Shown one piece after another: positions 24,643 to 33,604 of a DNA stretch of 64,000 nucleotides. Source of the DNA: Gottfriedia acidiceleris (GTDB taxonomy: Bacteria; Bacillota; Bacilli; Bacillales; Bacillaceae_G); the NCBI RefSeq assembly GCF_004138285.1, contig NZ_SCFN01000007.1:124001-188000 (forward strand), in the 5' to 3' direction. Under the pieces are notes generated by a model. That model saw nothing but the letters and a program-made list of their open reading frames with translations. It was not told the origin of the DNA and searched no databases. How positions within the stretch are numbered: position 1 is the first letter of the stretch; every line of letters begins with the position of its first letter. The position numbers were made by a program, and so were the translations under genes.

Positions 24643-24881
24643 TCAATAATCTTAAGAAAACCTTCATTACAATCTGGACAATTAAACATATGTGTACAAT
24701 ACTGATTTGAATTATGCTCTGTTAAACCATCAGCTTTTGCTGAAATGTCATAATCTAAATATGGACTATATTTATCTTCGTAATCAATAGCTCTGCCTTT
24801 ATCTTCACAATGATTTTCACAAATAGGACATCTTAGTTTATAATGCTCAATTCCATTGCACAGTGGACAAATACCATCCAT
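24630..24881 (-). CDS. Small Cys-rich protein, probable zinc binding, unknown function
   Basis: 83 residues with Cys pairs CPLC (5-8), CPIC (18-21), a further Cys (25), CTHMFNC (62-68) and CPDC (68-71). This suggests two zinc knuckles flanking an acidic Tyr-rich centre. Good ribosome site TGGAGTGA. I do not recognise the family. Lies between msmX and the SASP gene on the SASP strand, with its own terminator. Confidence 0.7.
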   Translation of the reverse strand: MDGICPLCNGIEHYKLRCPICENHCEDKGRAIDYEDKYSPYLDYDISAKADGLTEHNSNQYCTHMFNCPDCNEGFLKIIEKIK

Positions 24882-24917
24882 AAAAAGCTCACTCCAATTT
24901 TATTTTCTTCATTAAGA

Positions 24918-24945
24918 AAGGATGGAGATTAATCTCCATCCCTTA
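24918..24945 (-). terminator. Terminator after the SASP gene
   Basis: Perfect 11-bp palindromic stem GGATGGAGATT/AATCTCCATCC (24920-24941), followed by TTTCTTAAT on the minus strand. Confidence 0.75.
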
Positions 24946-24958
24946 TTAGCCATAGATA

Positions 24959-25153
24959 TTATTTTGAATAACCACCTAAGCTTTGTTCAGCCATTTGAAC
25001 TAAACGTTTAGTGATTTCACCACCTACAGAACCGTTAGCACGAGCTGTAGAATCAGGACCTAAAGTTACTCCAAACTCAGAAGCGATTTCATACTTCATA
25101 GAATCTAATGCTTGTTGTGCACCATTTACTACTAAGCTGTTGTTGTTTGCCAT
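24959..25153 (-). CDS. Alpha/beta-type small acid-soluble spore protein
   Basis: 64-residue SASP that coats and protects spore DNA. It shows the GPR protease site region [10 protein letters not shown], the conserved [23 protein letters not shown] block and a C-terminal GGYSK. Ribosome site AAGGAGGTGAG. A sigma G promoter sits upstream, as expected for forespore expression. Position beside the yhe genes suggests an sspB equivalent, but the paralogue cannot be fixed. Confidence 0.96.
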   Translation of the reverse strand: MANNNSLVVNGAQQALDSMKYEIASEFGVTLGPDSTARANGSVGGEITKRLVQMAEQSLGGYSK

Positions 25154-25183
25154 GTTGTCTCACCTCCTTAAGTAGTGTAATGA

Positions 25184-25213
25184 TAGTATGACTCTAATCG
25201 ATTAACATATGTA
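25184..25213 (-). promoter_or_regulatory. Sigma G promoter of the SASP gene
   Basis: Minus strand TACATA (25213-25208), a 17-base spacer, CATACTA (25190-25184). The -10 is perfect for sigma G. It serves as the local standard for the RNA promoters at 5689 and 6840. Confidence 0.7.
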
Positions 25214-25270
25214 TGTTTAGCTAATGTAAATTTTGGAAATAACAATTTAATATGTTTTTCGCATTTTTAC

Positions 25271-25304
25271 ATAAAAAAAAGCACTAGATCAACATCTAGT
25301 ACTA
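25271..25304 (-). terminator. Terminator of the amino-acid ABC operon
   Basis: Stem ACTAGAT (25283-25289)/ATCTAGT (25294-25300), extended by GC pairing, then TTTTTTTT on the minus strand. Confidence 0.88.
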
Positions 25305-25342
25305 GTTTTCTACACTACTTTGTAAAATATTTTATCTTAAAA

Positions 25343-26077
25343 TTACTGTATTAATTGTAAAAATTGTTTTGTTCTTGCATGTTTAGGATGCTCTAAAACA
25401 TCTCTTGGATGACCTTGTTCAACAATATAGCCACCATCCATAAAAATGACTTCATCCGCGACATCTCGAGCAAATTTCATTTCATGTGTAACAACAATCA
25501 TTGTCATTCCCTCTTCTGCTAACTCCTTCATTACCTTTAGAACTTCTTGTACAAGCTCTGGATCTAACGCTGAAGTTGGTTCATCAAATAAAATGACAGT
25601 CGGTTCTAAGGCTAACGCTCTCGCAATGCCTACACGTTGTTGCTGACCACCTGAAAGTTGATGTGGTAATAAATTTATTTTCTCTTCTAATCCTACTTTA
25701 GTAAGTAAGTCAGTTGCTTTCTTCTTTGCAACATCTTTTTTTATTTTTTGTACAGTTACTAAACCTTCCATCACATTTTCTAACGCTGTTAAGTGAGGAA
25801 ATAAATGATGTTGTTGAAAAACCATACCTGTTTTACTTCTTAAAGAGATAATTTCTTTCTTAGCTACTTTATTGGAAAAATCTAATGTCTGTTCATCAAT
25901 TGTTATTTTTCCATCTGTCGGATGCTCTAAAACATTAATACATCTTAAAAATGTAGTTTTCCCGGAACCAGAAGGACCGATAATAGCAGTAACAGTACCT
26001 TTTTCCACATTTAAGCTAACATCTTTTAATACTTCTAATTCACCAAAACTTTTTTTAATATTTTCTAGTTTTATCAT
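25343..26077 (-). CDS. Polar amino acid (cystine-type) ABC transporter ATPase
   Basis: 244-residue PAAT-family ATPase. Walker [22 protein letters not shown]-loop, [15 protein letters not shown] signature, Walker [16 protein letters not shown], and switch THEMKFAR, all the GlnQ/TcyC pattern. Start at ATG 26077, since the upstream ATG at 26092 precedes the ribosome site GGAGGAAG. Last gene of a three-gene importer operon with the permease just upstream. Substrate inferred only from resemblance of the binding protein to TcyA. Confidence 0.92.
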   Translation of the reverse strand: MIKLENIKKSFGELEVLKDVSLNVEKGTVTAIIGPSGSGKTTFLRCINVLEHPTDGKITIDEQTLDFSNKVAKKEIISLRSKTGMVFQQHHLFPHLTALENVMEGLVTVQKIKKDVAKKKATDLLTKVGLEEKINLLPHQLSGGQQQRVGIARALALEPTVILFDEPTSALDPELVQEVLKVMKELAEEGMTMIVVTHEMKFARDVADEVIFMDGGYIVEQGHPRDVLEHPKHARTKQFLQLIQ

Positions 26078-26091
26078 ATGTTCTTCCTCCA

Positions 26092-26787
26092 TTACTTAGC
26101 AACATAGCGTTCAACTCGAGCTTCTAATCGACCTTGAATGACTGAAAGGAAGAAGCAAATTATCCAATAGATGAATGCAGCTTCTATATAAACAACTAAA
26201 AATTTATAATTCGTTGCAGCTATTTCCTGGGCTGTTCTAAACATTTCAGTTACTAAAATTAATGAAGCCAAAGAAGTGTCTTTTACTAAACTAATAAAAG
26301 TATTTGATAACGGCGGTAATGAGACTCTCGCAGCTTGAGGAATAATAATTCGTTTTAATGTTTGATTGTATGTCATGCCAATCGAATAAGCAGCTTCCCA
26401 TTGCCCCTTATCAATCGACTGGATTGATCCTCTAATGATTTCAGATGCGTAAGCACCAACACTTAATGAAAAACCAATAATAGCAGAAATATAAGGTGAT
26501 ATTGTAACATGTATTGAAGGTAAACCATAAAAAATAATAAATAATTGTACTAAAAGTGGTGTTCCTCTAATGATTGAAACATAAAATCTGGCTACACCAT
26601 TTAAGAATTTATTACCTGACAGACGGAAAAGTGCGGTAATAAATGCTAATACAAGACCCACTACAAATGTAATAATTGTTAATGGAATAGTACCTATTAA
26701 AGCAGTTTTAACCATTGGAAGGAAAGAATCCTTCGCAATGGTTAAATTGTCAGCCCACTCTGGACTGAGTATGTTATTTAAGTCCAT
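26092..26787 (-). CDS. Polar amino acid ABC transporter permease
   Basis: 231-residue HisM-type permease with five transmembrane segments and the EAA loop [25 protein letters not shown] near 128-152 that contacts the ATPase. Its ATG lies 14 bases inside the end of the binding-protein gene, so the two are translationally coupled. TcyB-like by length and context. Confidence 0.92.
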   Translation of the reverse strand: MDLNNILSPEWADNLTIAKDSFLPMVKTALIGTIPLTIITFVVGLVLAFITALFRLSGNKFLNGVARFYVSIIRGTPLLVQLFIIFYGLPSIHVTISPYISAIIGFSLSVGAYASEIIRGSIQSIDKGQWEAAYSIGMTYNQTLKRIIIPQAARVSLPPLSNTFISLVKDTSLASLILVTEMFRTAQEIAATNYKFLVVYIEAAFIYWIICFFLSVIQGRLEARVERYVAK

Positions 26788-27577
26788 CTTTACCGAACCA
26801 TTTTTGTACTATTTCATCGTATTTCCCGTCTTTTTTCATATCTGCAAGTGCTTTGTTCACTGCTTTTACTAATGAATCATCATCTTTACGGAACATAAAT
26901 CCACTGTTAGATGCATCATTTTCTAATGCTGCAATTTTAACTTTATTGTCGCCAGTTTCATTTAAATAGTTTTGAATTGATAATTTATCGTTAATTGTAA
27001 CATCAGCACGGCCAGTTTCAATTAATTGAATTGCTTGGCTAAAGCCTTCTACTCCAACTAATTTAGCTCCATATTTTTTAGCTAAATCACCATAATTACT
27101 TGTTAAAGATTGTGCAGCATTTAAACCTTTAATTCCATCAAACGAGTTAACTTTTGAATCTGATTTTACAACTAATGCACCTGATGAAGTAATATATGGG
27201 TCAGAGAAATAATATTTTTTCTCACGATCTGGTCTAATACCAACTTCATTTGCAATGATGTCAAAACGTTTTGCATCTAAACCTGCAAACATTGCATCCC
27301 ATTGAGTTTCAAAATATTTTGGTTTTACTCCTAAACGTTTTGCAACTTCATTTGCTAAATCAACATCAAAACCTGTTAATTTACCAGATTTATCATGGAA
27401 CGTGAAAGGTGCATATGTACCTTCAGTACCAATTTTTAACTCTCCGCTATCCTTCACTTGAGTTAATAAATCTTTTCCTTTTGCAGTTTCTTCTTTTTTA
27501 TTTGTATTACAGCCTGCCATAACACCTGCTGCTAAAAATAACGAACCTAATGTTAAACCAATTTTCTTAATATTCAT
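26774..27577 (-). CDS. Amino acid ABC transporter substrate-binding lipoprotein
   Basis: 267-residue family 3 solute-binding lipoprotein. Signal peptide with lipobox MAGC (lipidated Cys near 22), then LKIGTEGTYAPFTFHDKSGKLTGFDVDLANEVAKRLG, the classical ligand-pocket signature, and DGIKGLNAAQSLTSNYG. Closest in wording to cystine binders such as TcyA/YckK. Ribosome site AAGGGAG. First gene of the operon. No S-box or T-box leader was seen in the 300 bases upstream. Confidence 0.92.
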   Translation of the reverse strand: MNIKKIGLTLGSLFLAAGVMAGCNTNKKEETAKGKDLLTQVKDSGELKIGTEGTYAPFTFHDKSGKLTGFDVDLANEVAKRLGVKPKYFETQWDAMFAGLDAKRFDIIANEVGIRPDREKKYYFSDPYITSSGALVVKSDSKVNSFDGIKGLNAAQSLTSNYGDLAKKYGAKLVGVEGFSQAIQLIETGRADVTINDKLSIQNYLNETGDNKVKIAALENDASNSGFMFRKDDDSLVKAVNKALADMKKDGKYDEIVQKWFGKDGLK

Positions 27578-27865
27578 TCTTTAATCTCCCTTAACCTTAT
27601 CGGAATTGTTTGTTTTGAATTGTGTGTCTTAAATATATTGCATGTATTAAAAAATTACAACAAAAAAATCTTATATTTTTATTATTTTTCTTTTTGTCTT
27701 TTTAATTCTATTTTTATGATTGAAAAAGAAAGTTAGAAAAACTGGACGTCTAATGAAAACAACAATTTATCATTAACCTAAAATTACCAAAATAAGCAAC
27801 AAAGTAATTATTGTCATATTGATTTTTTAGGTCCAAACTGCAAGCAATTAAGTACACAAACATAA
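27578..27865. other. AT-rich region upstream of the binding-protein gene
   Basis: About 290 very AT-rich bases. Searched by eye for an S-box, T-box or inverted repeat; none found. Confidence 0.35.
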
Positions 27866-27893
27866 AAACTCGGCTCCTAAGAACCGAGTTTAC
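27862..27893 (-). terminator. Terminator overlapping the end of the CorC-like gene
   Basis: Stem AAACTCGG (27866-27873)/CCGAGTTT (27884-27891), then TTTTTATG on the minus strand. The stop codon is in the loop. Confidence 0.85.
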
Positions 27894-28758
27894 TTTGCAA
27901 ATTTTGGTGATTTATTTTTACGATTACACTTTGTATTCTTCTATTTTGAACTTCTTTAATGATGAAGGTTAAATTTTTATATTGAAGTAATTCTCCATTT
28001 TGTGGTATATGTTTAAAACTTTCAAATAACCATCCACCTAATGTTAAATATCTACTACTAGGCTTTTTTATGTTAAACCGATTAAAAAAACTCGATAAGT
28101 CAATTGAAGCTTGGAATTGGTATTCATTCTCATTTATTTGGAAAAAATCATCCTCTAGCTCGTCAAATTCATCTCTAATTTCGCCAACGAGTTCTTCTAT
28201 TATGTCTTCAAGCGTAACGATTCCGGAAGTTCCTCCAAATTCATCCATTACAATAGCTAGATGTGCATTTTGTTTTTGAAGGATTTTTAGTACTGTAGAA
28301 ATTTTCATCGTTTCTATAACAAAAATCGGCTCTCTAATCAGATCATGAATATTAACTGTTTGTTTTTGTATTAGTTGCGTTAAAAATTCCCTTTCGGAAA
28401 TTACACCTACTATATGATCTATATCCTGCTCATAAACTGGGATTCTAGAAAACCGTTCCTGTAAAAATAAATTACATATAAAGTCCACAGATTCATTTAT
28501 ATCAATCGCCACAACATTTGTTCGGGGTGTCAAAATGTCATTTACTTTTTTTTCTTTAAAAGTGATTGTTCTTAAAAATAATTCATCCTCGTACAATTTA
28601 AATTGTTCTTCATCGTCAACATGAAATAGATAATTATGAATTAAGCGATGTTTTTCATTTGAATCTACATTTTTTCGATCCTTTGATTCCCTAAAAAAAA
28701 GTCGGTTAATAAAGTTTAAAAAATTTTTAATACCATTACCCGAGGGAGCATCTGACAA
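27877..28758 (-). CDS. CorC-type CBS-pair protein lacking DUF21
   Basis: 293 residues. Two CBS motifs (about 70-190: DILTPRTNVVAID and the IVMDEFGGTSGIVTLEDIIEELVGEI stretch) and a C-terminal CorC_HlyC domain (about 205-285). The DUF21 membrane domain of the neighbouring full-length paralogue is absent, as in proteobacterial CorC. Start TTG 28758 has AGGGGTG eight bases upstream; the longer frame from TTG 28839 has no ribosome site and runs through the leader. Implicated family role: Mg/Co efflux or its control. Preceded by a structured leader with a terminator. Confidence 0.8.
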   Translation of the reverse strand: MSDAPSGNGIKNFLNFINRLFFRESKDRKNVDSNEKHRLIHNYLFHVDDEEQFKLYEDELFLRTITFKEKKVNDILTPRTNVVAIDINESVDFICNLFLQERFSRIPVYEQDIDHIVGVISEREFLTQLIQKQTVNIHDLIREPIFVIETMKISTVLKILQKQNAHLAIVMDEFGGTSGIVTLEDIIEELVGEIRDEFDELEDDFFQINENEYQFQASIDLSSFFNRFNIKKPSSRYLTLGGWLFESFKHIPQNGELLQYKNLTFIIKEVQNRRIQSVIVKINHQNLQSKLGS

Positions 28759-28852
28759 GCACTTCACACCCCTATAACAAATTTTTAAATTATTAACTAT
28801 CGACAATCCTTTACAAATATTTAATTTATATGTATTCAATAAAGGAAAAATT

Positions 28853-29003
28853 ATGCAAAAAAAAGCCTCTTACTTTAGAAAAGTAGAGGGGGGAAAAATG
28901 AGGTATTGTACGAAACGATTAAAAAATAAGCTGATTTAAATAGTTATAAATATAACTATTAGAAGAATATAGAACTTCTGCTCAAATCAACCTTACAACC
29001 TTA
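28853..29003 (-). promoter_or_regulatory. Candidate structured regulatory leader of the CorC-like gene
   Basis: Minus-strand order: GTTGATTT (28990-28983) pairs with AAATCAGC (28937-28930), enclosing hairpins AGAAG/CTTCT (28978-28960) and AATAGTTATA/TATAACTATT (28959-28938), that is, a three-way junction. An outer helix GGTTGTA with TACAA-TA-CC is possible. Then comes a terminator, CCTCT-ACTTT/AAAGT-AGAGG (about 28889-28866), followed by eight T, about 100 bases before the chosen start. Aptamer-plus-terminator layout; no known riboswitch class recognised. Confidence 0.45.
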
Positions 29004-29103
29004 TTTTATAATAAAAGGAATTTAATTGGAGTTGTCAGTTGTTAACTTTTTGTGAATTATTGTACAAAGTATACACTCTAACGTATTAGCAATAATTTGT
29101 TTA

Positions 29104-29142
29104 AGAAACAAAAAAAGAAGGTATAAATCCTTCTTTTTCATT
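29104..29142 (-). terminator. Terminator of the full-length hemolysin-family gene
   Basis: Stem AAAGAAGG (29114-29121)/CCTTCTTT (29129-29136), followed by TTTTTTTGTTTC on the minus strand. Confidence 0.85.
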
Positions 29143-29148
29143 TTATCT

Positions 29149-30465
29149 TTATGATTTTACTGCCTGAATAATCTCATTTTTTTTTATTTCAACTAATTTA
29201 ACTTGGTGTGAATCTAATTCAACAACTTTGAATTCAAAGTCCTCAAATATGACAGATTCACCTTGTTTTATGTCGTGATTTTGGGTTAAAATCCACCCAC
29301 CAATTGTGTCAACATCGTCTTCCTCAACATATAGACCAAATAAGTCATTAATTTCAGTAATTAATACTTTTCCGTCTACAATCTTATGTGATTCTGAAAT
29401 ATGTTGAACAGCTGGTTTTTCATCATCATCATATTCGTCACGTATTTCCCCAACAATCTCCTCAAGAATATCTTCCATTGTTAATAATCCCGCTGTTCCA
29501 CCATATTCATCATATAGTATTGCAAGTGGTATACGTTTCTTTTGCATTAACAATAATAAATCATGGATTGCGATTGTCTCAATTACCTGAATAACTGGGC
29601 GAGTAAAGTTTGCGAAATCGTATGTTTTTTCAACTTTTCCATCAAGATAGCGAATAAAAAAGTCTTTCACATTTACCATACCTAAAATATCATCTTTATC
29701 TTCCCCAAAAACTGGGTAACGTGTATATTTTTCATTTTTAATTATTTCAATTTGTTCTTCAATTGGGTCTTCTGCATATAAACCGATAATTTCAGTACGA
29801 GGGACCATAATTTCTTTTGCAAGTCGGTTATCGAATTCAAAAATATTATTTAAATATTTATACTCAGCCTGATTAATCTCTCCGCTTTCAAAGCTTTCTG
29901 ATAAAATAATTCTCAATTCTTCCTCAGTATGAACTTCATCTGATTCAGATGCTGGCTTAACTCCAAATAATCCTGTAAAAAATCTTGCAGAACTATTTAA
30001 TGCCCAAATAAATGGATAAGCTATTTTATAGAAAACAATAAGTGGAGTAGAAAGTATTAGTGTGATCGATTCAGCTTTTTGAATAGCAACCGTTTTAGGT
30101 GCTAGCTCACCAATTACAACGTGAATAAATGTCATAACTGAGAAAGCTAAAATAAACGAAATAGTTGTAGCGATTGTTCCGTTTAATCCAAGAAATTCTA
30201 CGACTGGGTGTATAAGATGCTCAAATGTTGGCTCACCTAAATAACCTAATCCTAAAGCTGTAACCGTAATACCTAATTGACAAGCTGATAAATATTCATC
30301 CAAACTCGTCGTAACCTTTTTAGCAGCTACTGCACCTCGCTTTTTTTCGGCTACTAGTTGATCAATTCTACTTGATCTAACTTTCACTATCGCAAATTCT
30401 GCTGCTACGAAAAAAGCTGTAAGTGCGATTAAAACTGCAATCATAAACAAGTTAACTATGTCCAA
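29149..30465 (-). CDS. CNNM/HlyC-CorC family membrane protein (DUF21-CBS-CorC)
   Basis: 438 residues: DUF21 domain with four hydrophobic segments (about 1-190, including TAFFVAAEFAIVKVRSSRIDQL), a CBS pair (about 205-330, MVPRTEIIGLYAED and DEYGGTAGLLTMEDILEEIVGEI), and CorC_HlyC domain (345-425). Such proteins (B. subtilis MpfA, YhdP) are linked to Mg efflux. The family normally begins MDIxN, matching TTG 30465 (LDIVNL). The GTG at 30498 lies within the ribosome site AGGAGGTG. A perfect palindromic hairpin separates this ribosome site from the TTG start. A MerR gene lies upstream on the same strand. Confidence 0.87.
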   Translation of the reverse strand: MDIVNLFMIAVLIALTAFFVAAEFAIVKVRSSRIDQLVAEKKRGAVAAKKVTTSLDEYLSACQLGITVTALGLGYLGEPTFEHLIHPVVEFLGLNGTIATTISFILAFSVMTFIHVVIGELAPKTVAIQKAESITLILSTPLIVFYKIAYPFIWALNSSARFFTGLFGVKPASESDEVHTEEELRIILSESFESGEINQAEYKYLNNIFEFDNRLAKEIMVPRTEIIGLYAEDPIEEQIEIIKNEKYTRYPVFGEDKDDILGMVNVKDFFIRYLDGKVEKTYDFANFTRPVIQVIETIAIHDLLLLMQKKRIPLAILYDEYGGTAGLLTMEDILEEIVGEIRDEYDDDEKPAVQHISESHKIVDGKVLITEINDLFGLYVEEDDVDTIGGWILTQNHDIKQGESVIFEDFEFKVVELDSHQVKLVEIKKNEIIQAVKS

Positions 30466-30628
30466 TGACGAACTCGAGTATATTACTCGAGTATTCACCT
30501 CCTGAGAATTTCAATCTACAAAAATATAAAATTATTATTTTACTTACTTAATAGATTACCATAATTTAGTAAAACATACATATTTTATAGCTTTAATAAA
30601 TTGTTAAGTTTTAAAATTAATTTAGTCA

Positions 30629-31045
30629 TTATTTTACAAAATGTTTCAATGTTTCAAATAACGGAAATGTATGATGTGACAATGAATCTACTAAAGCATT
30701 TTTTTCACAGTCATTCATAGTCGATATTACTGGTACTAATTGAGCTAATTTAGCTTCAAGCTCAATAATTTGATTCGATATTTGTTGTATTTGTTCAAAA
30801 ACACAATTTTTTTGATTATAATTAGTTTGCAGTAAATCTTTTATCTCTTCTAAGGATATTCTCATTTTTTTACAATGTTCAATAAATCTGAGAGTCTCAA
30901 TTGCCTCTGTGGAATAATATCGATAGTTTGATTCTGATCGTTTTGCTTCTAGTAACCCTAATTTTGTATAATAATCAATTGTTCTTTTTGAAACTTGAGC
31001 TATTTCAGCTAACTCACCAATGCGATACTCGATCCCAAGTGACAA
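30629..31045 (-). CDS. MerR-family regulator (YhdQ-like position)
   Basis: 138 residues: N-terminal winged helix (YRIGELAEIAQVSKRTIDYYTKLGLLEAKRSESNYRYYS), then a long dimerisation helix. Cys59, Cys82 and Cys113 could bind a metal or sense redox, but the CueR-type C-terminal metal loop is not evident. In B. subtilis a MerR gene (yhdQ) also precedes yhdP, so control of the adjacent CorC-family gene is likely. Start uncertain: TTG 31045 follows GGGGAGGG almost without a gap. Confidence 0.82.
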   Translation of the reverse strand: MSLGIEYRIGELAEIAQVSKRTIDYYTKLGLLEAKRSESNYRYYSTEAIETLRFIEHCKKMRISLEEIKDLLQTNYNQKNCVFEQIQQISNQIIELEAKLAQLVPVISTMNDCEKNALVDSLSHHTFPLFETLKHFVK

Positions 31046-31199
31046 CCCTCCCCATTTTAAATAATATTACTATTATATAATTTAGAAACTATACAGTCAA
31101 ACGTTACAGTTCTACATAAATTTCATTATATGTAAGGTATAAAAATAAATATGAATATAAATTTTTGTGTAATTTTTGTTGTTTTTTTAGAAGTTGGTG

Positions 31200-31232
31200 G
31201 GAGTCGAGCACCTTACGCTCCAATCTTTTTCA
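31200..31232. repeat. Decayed end of the palindromic repeat found at 6186-6293
   Basis: GGGAGTCGAGCACCTTACGC followed by TCCAATC matches the right end of the 6186-6293 repeat and its flank. The rest is missing. The surrounding 31046-31389 intergenic region is otherwise AT-rich and empty. Confidence 0.55.
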
Positions 31233-31389
31233 CTATTTTTTGTTGTTTGTACTAAACCAACGAAAAACGACATTTTAATAAAAAATGACTTAAAAATTCT
31301 TTTGCATTTAAATTTTTGTTAATACCTATAAAAGTCCTAGATTTACATAACTATCCTATAAATTAAGAAAATAATCTGGAGGAGTAATT

Positions 31390-32322
31390 TTGAAATTAAA
31401 CGATAACGTAATTCAAAAAGTCCCATTTTTGCATTCAGCTAATTCAATTTCACAAGTAACAAAAGGATTTTCATTTGAAGAGAAATGGATAGTTAAAAGT
31501 AATTTGGACGAGGATTTGTTTATTAAAATTTATGATTTTGATCGTACTAATCATGCAAAACTAATTAATACTTATCTAGAACATTTTTATGAAATCGGAT
31601 CACTTGTCCCTAAACCAATTCATTTAATTGAATTGCCCGAGGAAGCTCTCACTATACATGCTGTCGAGTCCATTGTTGGAATTGATGGTGAGGAATACTT
31701 GCAAACGATTTCTAAAGTACAACAATATCAATTAGGAATTCAAGCTGGAAATGAATTGTTTAAAATTCATTCTTTAACAAATCCAGACCAACATCAACCT
31801 TGGAAAGATATGAGACTTACTAAATACAATCGATACCTTGATTTACTAATGGAATCTTCTATTTCATTTCCAGAACTTGAATTTATTCTTAACTTTGTTG
31901 AGGAAAACAAACAAATATTATCAAATCGACCAATTACATTTTTACACGATGATTTTCATCCATCAAATTTACTTTTTAAAGATGTGCAACTAAAAGCTGT
32001 TATTGATTTTGATCGATTTGAATGGGGAGATCCGTACCATGATTTTCATAAAGTTGCTCTTTTTACGAAAGACATAAGTATTCCGTTTGCAATAGGGCAA
32101 ATTGATGGCTATTTTTCCAACAATCCCCCTGATGATTTTTGGACTTTATATGCATTATACGCTGCGATGATTATTCCATCAGATATAATTTGGTCTTATA
32201 AAACTACACCTCATTTAGTTGATTTCATGTGGAAAAGGGTTCGAACGATATTAGATGACCATAAAAATTTTAATCAAACAGTACCAAACTGGTATAAAAA
32301 AAAGAGTAACCTATTTAAATAA
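31390..32322 (+). CDS. APH/choline kinase-like phosphotransferase
   Basis: 310-residue protein-kinase-fold phosphotransferase. The catalytic loop FLHDDFHPSNLLF (near 191-203) keeps Asp and Asn; VIDFDRFEWGDPYHDF (near 209-224) supplies the metal-binding Asp. Start TTG 31390 with GGAGGAG seven bases upstream. Substrate unknown: aminoglycosides, macrolides, choline or fructosamine-type small molecules are all possible in this family. No neighbouring pathway gene helps. A weak hairpin overlaps its end. Confidence 0.8.
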   Translation: MKLNDNVIQKVPFLHSANSISQVTKGFSFEEKWIVKSNLDEDLFIKIYDFDRTNHAKLINTYLEHFYEIGSLVPKPIHLIELPEEALTIHAVESIVGIDGEEYLQTISKVQQYQLGIQAGNELFKIHSLTNPDQHQPWKDMRLTKYNRYLDLLMESSISFPELEFILNFVEENKQILSNRPITFLHDDFHPSNLLFKDVQLKAVIDFDRFEWGDPYHDFHKVALFTKDISIPFAIGQIDGYFSNNPPDDFWTLYALYAAMIIPSDIIWSYKTTPHLVDFMWKRVRTILDDHKNFNQTVPNWYKKKSNLFK

Positions 32323-32354
32323 GGCTACTCTTGGCGTTTTAAAATAAAATTGTG

Positions 32355-32425
32355 GGGAACCTTAATTAAAATTCAAAAAAGAGGTTCCCTAAAAATGTTA
32401 CATTTTTGGGACACCCTCTATTTTT
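32355..32425 (-). terminator. Hairpins downstream of the HD-GYP gene
   Basis: On the minus strand AAAAATG-TAA-CATTTTT is followed by AGGGAACCT/AAGGTTCCC around 32360-32392, with a TTTTTT run between the arms. Which hairpin terminates is unclear. Confidence 0.45.
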
Positions 32426-32435
32426 TAAAATAATT

Positions 32436-33320
32436 TCATTCTTTAAAATCAAATAAGCTAAGAAAAACATCAGTAATCTCAGGATCAAATTGGATTCCTT
32501 TATTATTTTCTATTTCCTTTAAGCAGTCTTCTAAAGACATCCCCTTACGATATAATCGATTTGATATCATCGCATCATAGCTATCGGCTATTGCTACAAT
32601 TCTAGCGGTTAAAGGAATTTGATCACCCTTTAGACCTTCTGGATATCCTTTTCCATCGTATCGTTCATGGTGGTATAAAACTATATCAAAGATGCCATTT
32701 TCATTAAAAATAGCAATATGCTTAATTATGTCATATCCAATCACAGGATGTTTTTTAATTGTATTGTATTCATCCTCAGTCAATTTCTTATCCTTCAGTA
32801 AAATATGCTCCGGAATGCCAATTTTACCAATATCATGTAATAGCCCTCCTTGATGGATGACTGCACAAAGACTTTTAGATAATTTCATTTTCTTTGCAAT
32901 TTTATAAGCAATATTGGCAACGCATTCTGAGTGATGTGTAGTGTAGTTGTCTCTGGAATCTAATGCCTTTGAAAGAGCTAATATTAGCTCGATCGATCCA
33001 GTTTTAACTTTCTGATATTGTTTCATTAAGCCTACTGATATGTACGTGGTTAAGTAATATGTAATTATGTAGCTAATAATATGCCCTGTCTGAGGAACTA
33101 AATAGTATCTAGAAAGCACTATTATTGTAGAAACTAAAATGATAAACCAATTAGGACGGTTGTAAAAACCAAGACCAAACAATACAGTATCAAGCATGTA
33201 CAAAAAATAAAAACTATCACTTTTTTCAGAACAAATTAGATTAAGTAATACACTTACCGCAAAAGAAATGTAAAAAGCATAACGAAAGTAAACCGGACTG
33301 TTAAACCATTTAGAAAACAT
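32436..33320 (-). CDS. Membrane HD-GYP domain protein
   Basis: 294 residues. The N-terminal 95 residues hold about four hydrophobic helices. An HD-GYP domain covers about 105-290: HHSECVANIA, LLHDIGKIGIPEHIL, KHPVIGYDI, HHERYDGKGYP (the GYP box is intact), IVAIADSYDAM. Intact HD-GYP proteins hydrolyse cyclic dinucleotides, usually cyclic di-GMP. No sensor domain other than the membrane part. Ribosome site AAGGGAG. Monocistronic. Confidence 0.85.
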   Translation of the reverse strand: MFSKWFNSPVYFRYAFYISFAVSVLLNLICSEKSDSFYFLYMLDTVLFGLGFYNRPNWFIILVSTIIVLSRYYLVPQTGHIISYIITYYLTTYISVGLMKQYQKVKTGSIELILALSKALDSRDNYTTHHSECVANIAYKIAKKMKLSKSLCAVIHQGGLLHDIGKIGIPEHILLKDKKLTEDEYNTIKKHPVIGYDIIKHIAIFNENGIFDIVLYHHERYDGKGYPEGLKGDQIPLTARIVAIADSYDAMISNRLYRKGMSLEDCLKEIENNKGIQFDPEITDVFLSLFDFKE

Positions 33321-33604
33321 TTAAACTCCCTTAAATACAATATATCCATTAAATTTTCCATTATCTTCTAAAACTATGCATTTTTATTTATCAACCAAAG
33401 TATTAACCGACTTAATTTTTTGTTTGTATTCATATAAATTTACTATTTTTAATACTTCAATCAATAACATTTTCCCTTTTCATTAATTAGAATATTAAAT
33501 TTTTTTGTGAAATTTTTATTATTTTATTTCATCTTTTATTGACCAACGTATATCGGTGGTTTAAAGTAAGAATATTAAAAAAATAACAAGTGAGGATGAT
33601 TATT

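Noticed and set aside
27578-27876. Search for an S-box riboswitch before the presumed cystine transporter
   Set aside because: None of the conserved S-box segments is present.
33321-33604. Search for a serine T-box upstream of serC
   Set aside because: No T-box motif, stem I or antiterminator pattern found in the leader.
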